DNA from: JANWLD01 sp036278875
GTDB taxonomy: Bacteria; Patescibacteriota; Saccharimonadia; Saccharimonadales; 2-12-FULL-41-12
Length of the DNA: 15,416 nt
Assembly (NCBI GenBank): GCA_036278875.1
Contig: DASUKF010000026.1
Location: 1-15,416 of the forward strand
Reading direction: 5' to 3'
Shown here: positions 6,930-13,169 of the stretch, in pieces
How the letters are laid out: each line of letters starts with the position of its first letter
Numbering within the stretch: the first letter of the stretch is position 1
Position numbers and translations under genes: made by a program
Notes under the pieces: generated by a model
What the model was told of the DNA's origin: nothing
Databases searched by the model: none
Seen by the model: only the letters and a program-made list of their open reading frames with translations

Positions 6930-8411
6930 CTAGGATTCGGGTGGCAAATACGGTGGAGGGGCCGGCGGGGGCGGCGTATTTTTATTATTCGGGTCAAGCG
7001 TGGATGATTCGGGGGAGACATTATCGGAACCGTTGTCATCCGGCCCGTTCAGATGAGGGCTGCTGACGCTCTGCTCTATCTCGCTTAGCGTCTGTCCGCC
7101 TTCGACCTTAAGGTCCGTTATGGACAAATCTTTGCCTTTGGCCGTATCGCCATCATCGGCAGGGAACAGTATATCCGTATCTTCCGAATCCTTATCATCC
7201 TGACGGCTGAGCAAAGGTGTCTCCGGCAGATTACTGCTGAACGGGTCCGTAGTGCCGGTGTACTGGCCGTCTTCCGGCTCCGAATTTGCCGTGAGCCTGC
7301 CGGAAAATTCCGGAGGTTCATGAATTACCCTCTGTCTTACTGCTTTGGGCTTGTCTTCTTCCGGGCTGTTATCTTTATCTGTCGTATTCTCGGCGGCACC
7401 TTCGGGCTCCACCGGCGGGGGCGGCAAATCATCGTGTTTTTCTTCCTCCTGCGGGGGTTCTTCTCCGGCCGGCTCTTCGGCTTCAGGCTCATCTGCTGGC
7501 GGAGCCGGTTCCTCAGATTTTTCCTCTTCTTCCTCGGTTTTAGGGTGTTCTATCTGCAGCACGCCGTCGCCGGATTCAGCACCCGGCTCGTCAGTACTCT
7601 GTATGGTACCGGTTTTTGACTTGTCGGACAGACTGGTAGTCACAAGCTGCATACTGGCGCCCGCCGACATAAGCAGGCCGGCTACGGACATCGTATGCGG
7701 CGCGGCTTTATCATTGCTGTAGCGATCGGTTTCGGCCACTATACCGGTCAAAAGCGCCGTGGAATTCTGGCTGTCGAATACGCCCGAATCCAGCTCGCTG
7801 GCGACATCGGCTACCATCTCGCAGAGGCTGCTGGCGCGGTTGTCGGTCCAGTTCACATTGCCAAGCTTGCTGTGCCTGGCGGTATTTATAGATATGACGG
7901 TGGCATCGTGCAGGATACGCCCGTGGCTTAGTATGGCCTTGTCTATATGGGCCTTGTCCTGGACACCCAGGGCTATTACCACATCTACGTTCAAATCACC
8001 CTGGCTGAATTCCAGGTCTTTTTCCGAAATACTGGTTTTATAAGGTGTTATAAATATTTTGACTACGTCGTTCTCCACCTTATAGCGCAATTTGTCGGCC
8101 TTGGCCTTGTCTAGCGCTATGATGAAATCCCTCAGGCTGTCGGTGTTGCGTTCCAATGTTTCTTCGGGCTTAAGAAAGTCTATCGTGGACGGCACCTTGC
8201 CGCTGAATACCGCATTGGCGTGCTTGCCTACTTTGTTAAGTACCAGGGTCAGGCCTATGCACGCTGCGAACTGGTCGACCGTCGGGTCGGTACTGACGGT
8301 TATCAGGATATTGTTCGCCTCTTTTATCTTATCGACGACCTGTTCAAATTCGTCCTTGTTGGCTATATCGTTATCCTTATTGGTGTCTGATTTATTATCT
8401 GACGGATTCAT
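6930..8411 (-). CDS. Degenerate DHH-domain protein with long acidic/Pro-rich tail
   Basis: 493 residues. Residues about 23-255 follow the DHH/NrnA-like phosphoesterase pattern: ILITVSTDPTVDQFAACIG where the family has a HxxPDxD motif, VDVVIALGVQD (motif II region), VISINTARHSKLGNVNW where DHH is expected, and ALLTGIVAETDRYSNDKAAPHT (223-240), which mirrors the TGIxxDTgxF block. The metal ligands are largely replaced: His to Ser, first Asp to Thr, motif II Asp to Gly, DHH to TAR, and motif IV Asp to Glu. It is therefore probably a non-catalytic pseudoenzyme that may still bind a nucleotide or RNA. Residues about 265-493 are disordered, with Glu runs (EEEEE), PPPP blocks and a PPPPAPPPYLPPES end. 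It heads the truB/rpsO/pnp block and has its own promoter. No Shine-Dalgarno is seen, just an A/T-rich leader. The DHH-fold call is moderately firm; the function is unknown. Confidence 0.75.
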   Translation of the reverse strand: MNPSDNKSDTNKDNDIANKDEFEQVVDKIKEANNILITVSTDPTVDQFAACIGLTLVLNKVGKHANAVFSGKVPSTIDFLKPEETLERNTDSLRDFIIALDKAKADKLRYKVENDVVKIFITPYKTSISEKDLEFSQGDLNVDVVIALGVQDKAHIDKAILSHGRILHDATVISINTARHSKLGNVNWTDNRASSLCEMVADVASELDSGVFDSQNSTALLTGIVAETDRYSNDKAAPHTMSVAGLLMSAGASMQLVTTSLSDKSKTGTIQSTDEPGAESGDGVLQIEHPKTEEEEEKSEEPAPPADEPEAEEPAGEEPPQEEEKHDDLPPPPVEPEGAAENTTDKDNSPEEDKPKAVRQRVIHEPPEFSGRLTANSEPEDGQYTGTTDPFSSNLPETPLLSRQDDKDSEDTDILFPADDGDTAKGKDLSITDLKVEGGQTLSEIEQSVSSPHLNGPDDNGSDNVSPESSTLDPNNKNTPPPPAPPPYLPPES

Positions 8412-8452
8412 ACTGTTATTTTTATTTTTAGCATTAGCTTATGATAAGACTC

Positions 8453-8481
8453 ACTATACAACCACTGCCTGACTATGTCCA
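8453..8481 (-). promoter_or_regulatory. Sigma70-type promoter of the DHH-like gene and downstream operon
   Basis: Minus strand TGGACA -35 (8476-8481) and TATAGT -10 (8453-8458), 17 nt apart, each 5 of 6 to consensus. The predicted start near 8446 gives a leader of about 35 nt. No promoter of this quality was noticed again until the one before rpsO, so this probably drives the DHH-like gene, GNAT, truB and the 90-residue gene. Confidence 0.65.
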
Positions 8482-8509
8482 TATTTTAGGTGCAAATCCG
8501 GACATTTTA

Positions 8510-8518
8510 TGATATAGT
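8510..8518 (+). promoter_or_regulatory. Extended -10 promoter of rpsT
   Basis: TGATATAGT (TG at 8510-8511, TATAGT at 8513-8518) matches an extended -10 element. The -35 position (TGCAAA, 17 nt upstream) is poor, as is common for extended -10 promoters. The predicted start near 8525 gives a leader of about 44 nt that includes the AAGGAAG ribosome site at 8552-8558. It diverges from the promoter of the DHH-like gene. Confidence 0.5.
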
Positions 8519-8568
8519 CTTAGCCTAACGTATAAATTCTTAATAATAACAAAGGAAGTTACAGATAT

Positions 8569-8958
8569 ATGCCTATTATTAAATCGGCTCAAAAACGCGT
8601 CAGGACCGCCCGGAAAGCTACCATTCGCAACCTGAAGGTAAAAAGGACCATGCGGTCCGCCCTCAAGACTTTGGATAAAGTAGTAAAAAGCGGTAAGAAA
8701 TCGGCCGGTGATGAATACAGTGAAGCCGTCAGCGCCATAGATACGGCTGCTAAGAAAAGCATTATCCATAAGAACAAGGCCGCACGGCAAAAGAGCCGGC
8801 TGGCCGCCAAGATGAAAAAGGCAGGTGTCAGCACCACCGGTACTTCCAAGAAAACATCAGTTAAGAAGACCGCTGCTAAAAAATCTCCCGCTAAGAAAAC
8901 TGCAGCCAAGAAGCCGGCTGGCAAAAAGCCTGCGGCAAAGAAACCTTCTAAGAAATAG
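8569..8958 (+). CDS. rpsT: 30S ribosomal protein S20 with histone-H1-like C-terminal tail
   Basis: 129 residues; S20 is usually about 85-90. Residues 1-84 are canonical S20 (MPIIKSAQKRVRTARKATIRN, SALKTL, and the IIHKNKAARQKSRLAAKM block), which binds 16S rRNA in the 30S body. Residues 85-129 are a low-complexity extension of Lys/Ala/Pro repeats (VKKTAAKKSPAKKTAAKKP and similar), resembling eukaryotic H1 or bacterial Hc1-type tails. A good Shine-Dalgarno (AAGGAAG, 10 nt spacing) supports the start. The 3' end overlaps the convergent holA gene by 11 nt. The tail is in frame, without a break, and encoded in continuous Lys codons, so it is not an annotation artefact. The function of the tail is unknown; extra RNA or DNA contact is a guess. 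Confidence 0.95.
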   Translation: MPIIKSAQKRVRTARKATIRNLKVKRTMRSALKTLDKVVKSGKKSAGDEYSEAVSAIDTAAKKSIIHKNKAARQKSRLAAKMKKAGVSTTGTSKKTSVKKTAAKKSPAKKTAAKKPAGKKPAAKKPSKK

Positions 8959-9865
8959 AAATCAGCAGGTCCTTAAGCGCGTCGTCTGCGTCTATGGACG
9001 TGGATTTAAGCTGTCTATCCAATTCTACCAGCCTGGATAAAGCTGCCTTTATCCGCTGGCGGCCCATCTTGCGTGCTATCGACTTGCTTTTATTCAGCGT
9101 GAAAGGCTTCAGTCCGCTGGCGGCCATTATTTCCTGGTCGGTGCGCCCGCCGGCCGAATCTACCAGAGCAACCAGGTGCATCTGCCAAATCAGCATGGCC
9201 ATTATCTTTATCGGCTCCTCGCCCTGGGTCCTTTGCTCTTCATATATCTTGATGGCTTTTCCGGCATTTCCGCCGAAGGCCGCATCCAGCAGGTTGAAGA
9301 CGCTGGTTTGCGGGCTGGCCTCGGTCATATAATCTATCGTTTCCCTTGATATAACCGCGCCGTAATCAATCAGTTTGTTAAGTTCGTTGGCCGCCCGCTG
9401 CTGGCTGCCGCCGATCCTCTGCACCAAATAAGCAGCATCGGCAGAACTCAGCTCGGCACCTCTGTTTTTCGCGTGCTCTACCAGCCAATGCGCAAGTTCG
9501 CCTTCGTCAGGGTCCTTAAACTCTGTCAGCTGTGTATTTTTCTTAAGATTCTTGAAATAACTGCTTCTTTTATCCGGTTTAGGCTCTACTATTATCAGCT
9601 CGTCGTTTTCACTTGCGGCCTCGATCAGTGCGTCCAGGTTTTCGACCGCTTCTTTTATATTGCCAAGCCCGTATATAATCAGCATTTTCTTGGGTGCCAG
9701 GAAAGGTACGGACTCAATAGCCATAAGAATGTGCTCGTAAGAAGATTCTTCGCCGTCAATTACTTCCAGCGCCAAATCACCGTATTTCTCCATGAACTTA
9801 TCCCTGGCGGATTTTACCGCTTCCCTCAGAGCATAGCTGTTCGGCCCGACAAAAACTCTTACCAT
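8948..9865 (-). CDS. holA: DNA polymerase III delta subunit
   Basis: 305 residues, slightly shorter than E. coli HolA. Delta is the clamp-loader subunit that opens the beta sliding clamp. Seen: the N-terminal VRVFVGPNSYALREAV, the VPFLAPKKMLIIYGL segment, DELIIVEPKPDKRSSYFKNLKK (family pattern of a strand ending in D/E..D.R....K.LKK), the helical LVQRIGGSQQRAANELNKLIDY block and the C-terminal LSRLVELDRQLKSTSIDADDALKDLL. HolA next to rpsT is a conserved bacterial neighbourhood, which supports the call. The start at 9865 has TAGGT 5-6 nt upstream and follows mutM by 20 nt, so the two form an operon. Confidence 0.88.
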   Translation of the reverse strand: MVRVFVGPNSYALREAVKSARDKFMEKYGDLALEVIDGEESSYEHILMAIESVPFLAPKKMLIIYGLGNIKEAVENLDALIEAASENDELIIVEPKPDKRSSYFKNLKKNTQLTEFKDPDEGELAHWLVEHAKNRGAELSSADAAYLVQRIGGSQQRAANELNKLIDYGAVISRETIDYMTEASPQTSVFNLLDAAFGGNAGKAIKIYEEQRTQGEEPIKIMAMLIWQMHLVALVDSAGGRTDQEIMAASGLKPFTLNKSKSIARKMGRQRIKAALSRLVELDRQLKSTSIDADDALKDLLISIS

Positions 9866-9885
9866 CGTTTACCTAGCATACCAAA

Positions 9886-10752
9886 TCATAGTTTCTGGCA
9901 TTTTGGACAGAAGTGCGTACCGCGGCCGGCGACCCGTATTTTCTTTATAGTCGTGCCGCAGCGAGGACAAGGCAGGTTCTCCCGCCGGAAGACCCGTGCG
10001 AACTTAAGATAACTGCCCTTTTTGCCCTCGGCATCGACATAATTCTTATCCGTTGAGCCGCCTTTTTCTATGGACAGCTTTAATACAGATGTAAGTTCTG
10101 CGTAAAGTTTGTTCAATTTGGCTTCCGTTACATCACGCACCCGTTGTTCAGGGTGAATCTTCGCCCCCCATAGAGCCTCATCGGCGTATATATTGCCTAC
10201 CCCGGCTATGACGGTCTGGTCCATCAGCGCCGGTTTTACCCGGCTGTTCGGGCGACGTTTTATACGCTGTTTGAATTCCTTGACAGTAAAATCAGCACTT
10301 AGGGGTTCCGGACCGAGTTTTTTAAAAAAATCTATATTATCTATTTCTATAGTGGGAACCAGCCTGGCCCAGCCGAATTTCCGCTGGTCGTTGAAAAACA
10401 GCTTGGCTCCGTCTATTTCAAAAGTAACCCGGGTGGATTTATCCGGCAGTTCGCCCAGCAGGCTTTTAGTCGGATGTCCGGCACCGAAAATTGCGGATTC
10501 GGAGCGGAATACCAACTGGCCGGTCATCTTAAGATGGATAATCAAACTATACTTCGTTGACAGGTCGATTATCAGTACTTTGCCGCGGCGGCGTACCTGA
10601 ACGATACTGGCGCCGATAAGGAACTTATCTATATCGTTTTTTGCATTCGGGAATGATTTCGGCCAGTCAAAATCCACCGATTTTATTGTCAAACCGGGTA
10701 ATAAACTTGACAGCCCGATCCGGACTGTTTCTACCTCAGGCAACTCTGGCAT
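9886..10752 (-). CDS. mutM: Formamidopyrimidine-DNA glycosylase (Fpg)
   Basis: 288 residues. Excises oxidised purines such as 8-oxoguanine and nicks the abasic site in base excision repair. Seen: MPELPEVETV, in which Pro2 is the Schiff-base nucleophile and Glu3 the general acid after Met removal; RRRGKVLIIDL with the catalytic Lys58; HLKMTGQL (73-80); QTVIAGVGNIYADEALW; and a C-terminal zinc finger with Cys262, Cys265, Cys282 and Cys285 plus the conserved RGTHFC arginine. All key residues are present, so it should be active. It is followed by holA and diverges from the 78-residue gene with only 23 nt between the start codons. A TATAAT sits 7 nt before the ATG, so the transcript may be leaderless. 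Confidence 0.97.
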   Translation of the reverse strand: MPELPEVETVRIGLSSLLPGLTIKSVDFDWPKSFPNAKNDIDKFLIGASIVQVRRRGKVLIIDLSTKYSLIIHLKMTGQLVFRSESAIFGAGHPTKSLLGELPDKSTRVTFEIDGAKLFFNDQRKFGWARLVPTIEIDNIDFFKKLGPEPLSADFTVKEFKQRIKRRPNSRVKPALMDQTVIAGVGNIYADEALWGAKIHPEQRVRDVTEAKLNKLYAELTSVLKLSIEKGGSTDKNYVDAEGKKGSYLKFARVFRRENLPCPRCGTTIKKIRVAGRGTHFCPKCQKL

Positions 10753-10759
10753 AGGTGTT

Positions 10760-10767
10760 ATTATAAG
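10760..10767. promoter_or_regulatory. Overlapping divergent -10 elements of mutM and the 78-residue gene
   Basis: The same 8 bp read TATAAT on minus (10765-10760) and TATAAG on plus (10762-10767). They lie 7 nt before the mutM ATG and 8 nt before the ATG of the other gene. The -35 regions are poor on both strands. If used, both transcripts would start at or almost at the start codon, and the polymerases would compete for one site. Confidence 0.4.
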
Positions 10768-10775
10768 ATGAAACT

Positions 10776-11012
10776 ATGGATTCTATAAAAGATGTACTCA
10801 TTCACAAGGACTTTGAACAACCGGACGAAATCCGGCAGATAAAGGATTTTGTAAAAGCCAAGTTTGACGAGGAGCCCGCCGTCAAAGTTACTAAGGACAG
10901 CATAATAATTTCCGTCAGCAACGCCTCGCTCGCAGGCGCGCTCCGCATGCACTTGCATCATCTGGCCAAGGATATAAGGACCGAAAAAAGACTGGTTTTA
11001 AAAATCGCCTGA
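10776..11012 (+). CDS. Small DciA/DUF721-like protein
   Basis: 78 residues. The second half (VKVTKDSIIISVSNASLAGALRMH... VLKIA, about 36-78) has the DUF721/DciA layout: a strand with a hydroxyl-rich turn, a short SLAGALRMHLHHL helix where the family has W/LAxEL, and a closing I/V-rich strand. DciA is a common bacterial helper that loads the replicative helicase DnaB. The protein is much shorter than full DciA and lacks its other extensions, so the name is tentative. No Shine-Dalgarno is seen. Location between DNA-repair/replication genes (mutM, holA) is compatible. Its 3' end overlaps the convergent 220-residue gene by 15 nt. It may be a bare DciA-like domain or an unrelated KH-like small protein. 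Confidence 0.6.
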   Translation: MDSIKDVLIHKDFEQPDEIRQIKDFVKAKFDEEPAVKVTKDSIIISVSNASLAGALRMHLHHLAKDIRTEKRLVLKIA

Positions 11013-11660
11013 CATCAGGCTTCGGGGCGCTTCTTTCCTGACAGCTTCAACCATGGCCGTAGCAGATACCCATTCAAACCTCAGCCTTTCCATAGATAAA
11101 AGATTGGCTGCAACTCTTCTACCCAATTGCGCCGTAGTGCCGCTGAAATCACTTATCATTTCCGTCTCGTGGCCCGGGACTGGAAATTCCCCGCCTTCTT
11201 CAAGAGCTTCAATCAGTTGAGTATCCTCTTCTATGGCACCGCTGTACCTTGCCCACAGTTTTTGGTCACGTCTTTCTATGTAATTATCGATTATATAAGT
11301 TGCTTTCAGGGTTGAAATTCCCTGCGAAGCCAAACGGCCTATCATGCCATTGATACCCAGAATAAGTGATTCCTGCAGGCTGGCAGCCATTAGCATCTTT
11401 TCCGTCTCTTCCTTTGGAACTATGCCTTCTTCCGCTATCGTCTGGCCTCTTAATTCCTCTACTTCGCCCATAAGACGATAAAGCGTGGTGTCCTCTTCCG
11501 GATAAGCGACTCTGTTGAAATAAAGGAATTCCGTGTCGCAGTACTCAACCACCTGGTCAGGGAAAAGCTCGGATACGCCGCGGACCGGCTCCCTTTCGAG
11601 AACCTCAAAGCTAGGTACCTCTGCCTCAGCAAGTTTGACCGGGGTTGCTACGTCTGCCAT
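10998..11660 (-). CDS. Unknown protein, RLRFEWVS paralog A
   Basis: 220 residues, not recognised. It is acidic and predicted mostly helical, without signal peptide or transmembrane segment. The C-terminal part aligns with the next gene upstream: AASLQESLI with TASMLQVDL, YIIDNYIERRDQK (122-134) with HIIATHIEDRDDK, and an identical RLRFEWVS (192-199) before a V/I-rich helix ending VRK. The first ~85 residues do not align obviously. One cysteine (Cys41) lies in an aromatic stretch, YCDTEFLYFNRV. A near-consensus promoter precedes it, and a terminator-like hairpin overlaps its end, so it is a complete transcription unit of its own. Its 3' end overlaps the 78-residue gene by 15 nt. Function unknown. 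Confidence 0.8.
   Translation of the reverse strand: MADVATPVKLAEAEVPSFEVLEREPVRGVSELFPDQVVEYCDTEFLYFNRVAYPEEDTTLYRLMGEVEELRGQTIAEEGIVPKEETEKMLMAASLQESLILGINGMIGRLASQGISTLKATYIIDNYIERRDQKLWARYSGAIEEDTQLIEALEEGGEFPVPGHETEMISDFSGTTAQLGRRVAANLLSMERLRFEWVSATAMVEAVRKEAPRSLMSGDF
11000..11020 (-). terminator. Intrinsic-terminator-like hairpin at end of paralog A
   Basis: On the minus strand GCCTGATGTCAGGC (11020-11007) forms a 5-6 bp stem with a tight loop, followed by GA and five T residues (11004-11000). It overlaps the last codons of the 220-residue gene and the stop of the convergent 78-residue gene. The stem is short, so efficiency is uncertain. Confidence 0.4.
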
Positions 11661-11679
11661 AAAAACTTTTTACCTGTAA

Positions 11680-11709
11680 ATTATACCATAAAGAATATGT
11701 TTTTTCAAG
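11680..11709 (-). promoter_or_regulatory. Near-consensus promoter of paralog A
   Basis: Minus strand TTGAAA -35 (11704-11709) and a perfect TATAAT -10 (11680-11685) with an 18-nt spacer. The predicted start is near 11673, about 12 nt before the ATG at 11660. It occupies most of the 57-nt gap between the paralogs, so the downstream copy can be expressed independently. Confidence 0.7.
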
Positions 11710-11717
11710 CATAAAAG

Positions 11718-12389
11718 TTAATGCAGTTTTCGGACAAGCTCGTCTATGACTATCATAGACGAAACCCACTCAAACCTAAGCCGTTGCAAACGGAAGCGGG
11801 TTTCCCTTATCCGGTCAACCAGTGCCTGTCCGTTCATTCCGGCTACATGAAGTATAAGTTCATCCGAAGGTTCCGGATCTTCGTCCCTGCGCGGAGATAG
11901 TACCGCACTATGCCGGGCTCCGTCCTCGGGCTCTTCGTCTGCCCTATCCACTCCTGCCAGCTGTGCAAGCAGGCCATCCAGCCTACGTCCGTATTCCAAG
12001 CTGACCTTATCATCCCGGTCTTCAATATGTGTGGCAATTATATGTGGTGTCTCACCAGGCGCCGCGCCTTCTTCAAGCAGATTAAAGTGCGCCGTATCTA
12101 TAACCCGTATCAAATCAACCTGCAGCATCGAAGCCGTTATAGCAGTGCGATTCGATAGTACTCCCTGGCGCCGCACTGTATTCTGTGCGCTCATAGCCCC
12201 TTTCATAAGAGTATTAAGCGGGCTGCCCGGCGTCGGATTTCCGCCTATAAGATAATTGCCGAGGGGTCCCGTCGGCTCTCCCGGCTCCAGTGCCGGAAAT
12301 AGCATCGAACCGCTATGAGCATCCAGAGCCTCCTGGCTCGGAATCTCTTTTTCCGGTGCATGTTGTACTACGCCTTGTTGCAAACCCAT
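11718..12389 (-). CDS. Unknown protein, RLRFEWVS paralog B
   Basis: 223 residues, not recognised. The first ~75 residues are Pro/Gly-rich and probably disordered. A helical region follows (about 80-145), then an acidic, disordered insert (DEEPEDGARHSAV..., about 150-177), then a C-terminal helical block with RLRFEWVS at 203-210 shared with the 220-residue neighbour. HIIATHIEDRDDKVSLEYG (116-134) also matches the neighbour. No signal peptide, membrane segment or cysteine is seen. There is no clear Shine-Dalgarno before the ATG at 12389. The promoter lies within a perfect palindrome, implying that this copy is regulated. Duplication followed by divergence of the N-terminus is the simplest reading. 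Function unknown. Confidence 0.8.
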   Translation of the reverse strand: MGLQQGVVQHAPEKEIPSQEALDAHSGSMLFPALEPGEPTGPLGNYLIGGNPTPGSPLNTLMKGAMSAQNTVRRQGVLSNRTAITASMLQVDLIRVIDTAHFNLLEEGAAPGETPHIIATHIEDRDDKVSLEYGRRLDGLLAQLAGVDRADEEPEDGARHSAVLSPRRDEDPEPSDELILHVAGMNGQALVDRIRETRFRLQRLRFEWVSSMIVIDELVRKLH

Positions 12390-12412
12390 TTTATTTCGTC
12401 ATACCTAACTGA

Positions 12413-12443
12413 GGTAATATACAATATAATTGTATATTACCAA
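12413..12443 (-). promoter_or_regulatory. Perfect palindrome enclosing the promoter of paralog B
   Basis: GGTAATATACAAT and ATTGTATATTACC are perfect 13-bp inverted repeats around a 3-nt centre (12413-12441). On the minus strand a TTGGTA -35 (12438-12443) and TATATT -10 (12416-12421), 16 nt apart, lie across the repeat, so a dimeric regulator bound here would block RNA polymerase. The remainder of the 102-nt gap (12390-12491) shows no gene and no strong terminator. The cognate regulator is not identified; the HxlR protein encoded nearby is a candidate only by position. Confidence 0.6.
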
Positions 12444-12491
12444 ATAAAGTCCTATAACATCTATTGTAGTTTATTCGACGTTTTTGTTCGT

Positions 12492-12737
12492 TTAGACTTC
12501 GAACTTATCTATGTGATCGGTCAGGTTTTTGACGAATTCCTTCGCCTGGGCCCTAGTCAAAGCAATACGCGAGATTATATTTTGCTGGTTGGCATTGCCC
12601 ATAGCCTGAGAAAAACTTAGCGTCACGACATTTTCATTGGAACCTATAAGATATCCGTCGGCGTATAGTACCGGAACTTTGTCCGCGTTGACATTGAAAT
12701 TTATCGCTTTGTTATCCTTTTCATCTTCGTCGCTCAT
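12492..12737 (-). CDS. DUF3467-like small protein
   Basis: 81 residues. The layout (VPVLYADGYLIGSNENVVTLSFSQ, then IISRIALTRAQAKEFVKNLTDHIDKFE) follows the DUF3467 pattern: a Y..G....N.. strand, a L.F strand, a R.....P/A..A..F...L helix ending in a charged I..FE. The family is small, cytoplasmic and of unknown function. An excellent AGGAGG Shine-Dalgarno lies 6 nt before the ATG at 12737, the strongest in the window, suggesting high translation. It starts 23 nt after the HxlR-type gene, so they form a two-gene operon. The family call is by eye from pattern and length. Confidence 0.7.
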   Translation of the reverse strand: MSDEDEKDNKAINFNVNADKVPVLYADGYLIGSNENVVTLSFSQAMGNANQQNIISRIALTRAQAKEFVKNLTDHIDKFEV

Positions 12738-12760
12738 AGAGAACCTCCTATTTAGTCTTC

Positions 12761-13096
12761 CTACGAATAATACTTATCGCCCCATTTGGCCATGCTTTTG
12801 AGTATGGGTATCAGGTCATTGCCCTTTTCCGTTAGCGTATACTCCACCCGGGGCGGGACTTCGGCATATTTCTTCTTGGTAATTACGGATTTCTGTTCAA
12901 GTTCGTCCAGCCTTTGTGATAGAGTCCGCGGACTTATGCCTTCCAGGCTGTTCTCCAGCGCACAGAAGCGCGTCGAGCCTTTGGCTAGTTCCATTATCAG
13001 AAGAGCCGTCCATTTGTTGCCCATTATGGACACCGCTCCGGCTACGCAGCCGGGGTGCTTTTCTATTTTAGGATTAGTGCTTACTTTACTTTGCAT
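12761..13096 (-). CDS. HxlR-family winged-helix transcription regulator
   Basis: 111 residues from the preferred start, the usual HxlR length. Seen: HPGCVAGAVSIMGNKWTALLIMELAKG, split as Cys17 and the GNKWTALLIMEL helix (26-37), then RFCALENSLEGISPRTLSQRLDELE (recognition helix ISPRTLSQRL), the wing with VPPRVEYTLTEKG, and a C-terminal dimer helix. Binds DNA as a dimer. Two cysteines, Cys17 and Cys45, lie near the positions of Cys14 and Cys49 that sense oxidants in HypR, so redox sensing is plausible but inferred. A TTG 15 codons upstream (13141) would extend it with a hydrophobic stretch through the operator region. The ATG at 13096 gives the normal length and is preferred. It diverges from the LUD gene and precedes the DUF3467-like gene. 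Confidence 0.9.
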   Translation of the reverse strand: MQSKVSTNPKIEKHPGCVAGAVSIMGNKWTALLIMELAKGSTRFCALENSLEGISPRTLSQRLDELEQKSVITKKKYAEVPPRVEYTLTEKGNDLIPILKSMAKWGDKYYS

Positions 13097-13113
13097 AGTA
13101 ACTATATTTAATG

Positions 13114-13136
13114 TAGTATTGAATATATTAATACTA
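13114..13136. promoter_or_regulatory. Operator-like inverted repeat between hxlR-type and LUD genes
   Basis: TAGTATT and AATACTA (13114-13120, 13130-13136) are 7-bp inverted arms with a 9-nt A/T-rich spacer in the 73-nt divergent gap. A TATAAT on the minus strand (13148-13143) lies beside it and could serve the regulator gene. HxlR-type proteins typically bind such repeats beside their own gene, so auto-regulation and control of the LUD gene is the natural inference. Confidence 0.5.
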
Positions 13137-13169
13137 TACAAATTATAGCAAAAAGAGGAGTAAAATTAT

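Noticed and set aside
7320..7722. Ser/Gly- and Phe-rich plus-strand frames opposite the DHH-like protein's tail
   Set aside because: Their composition is the complement of the Glu/Pro-rich tail codons; low-complexity shadows.
8475..8505. ATGTCC/GGACAT inverted repeat in the rpsT divergent region
   Set aside because: Only 6-bp arms separated by about 19 nt, with no supporting context; expected by chance and overlapping the -35 element.
13097..13141. Upstream TTG start for the HxlR-type regulator
   Set aside because: It would put the operator-like repeat inside the coding region and exceed the family's usual length.
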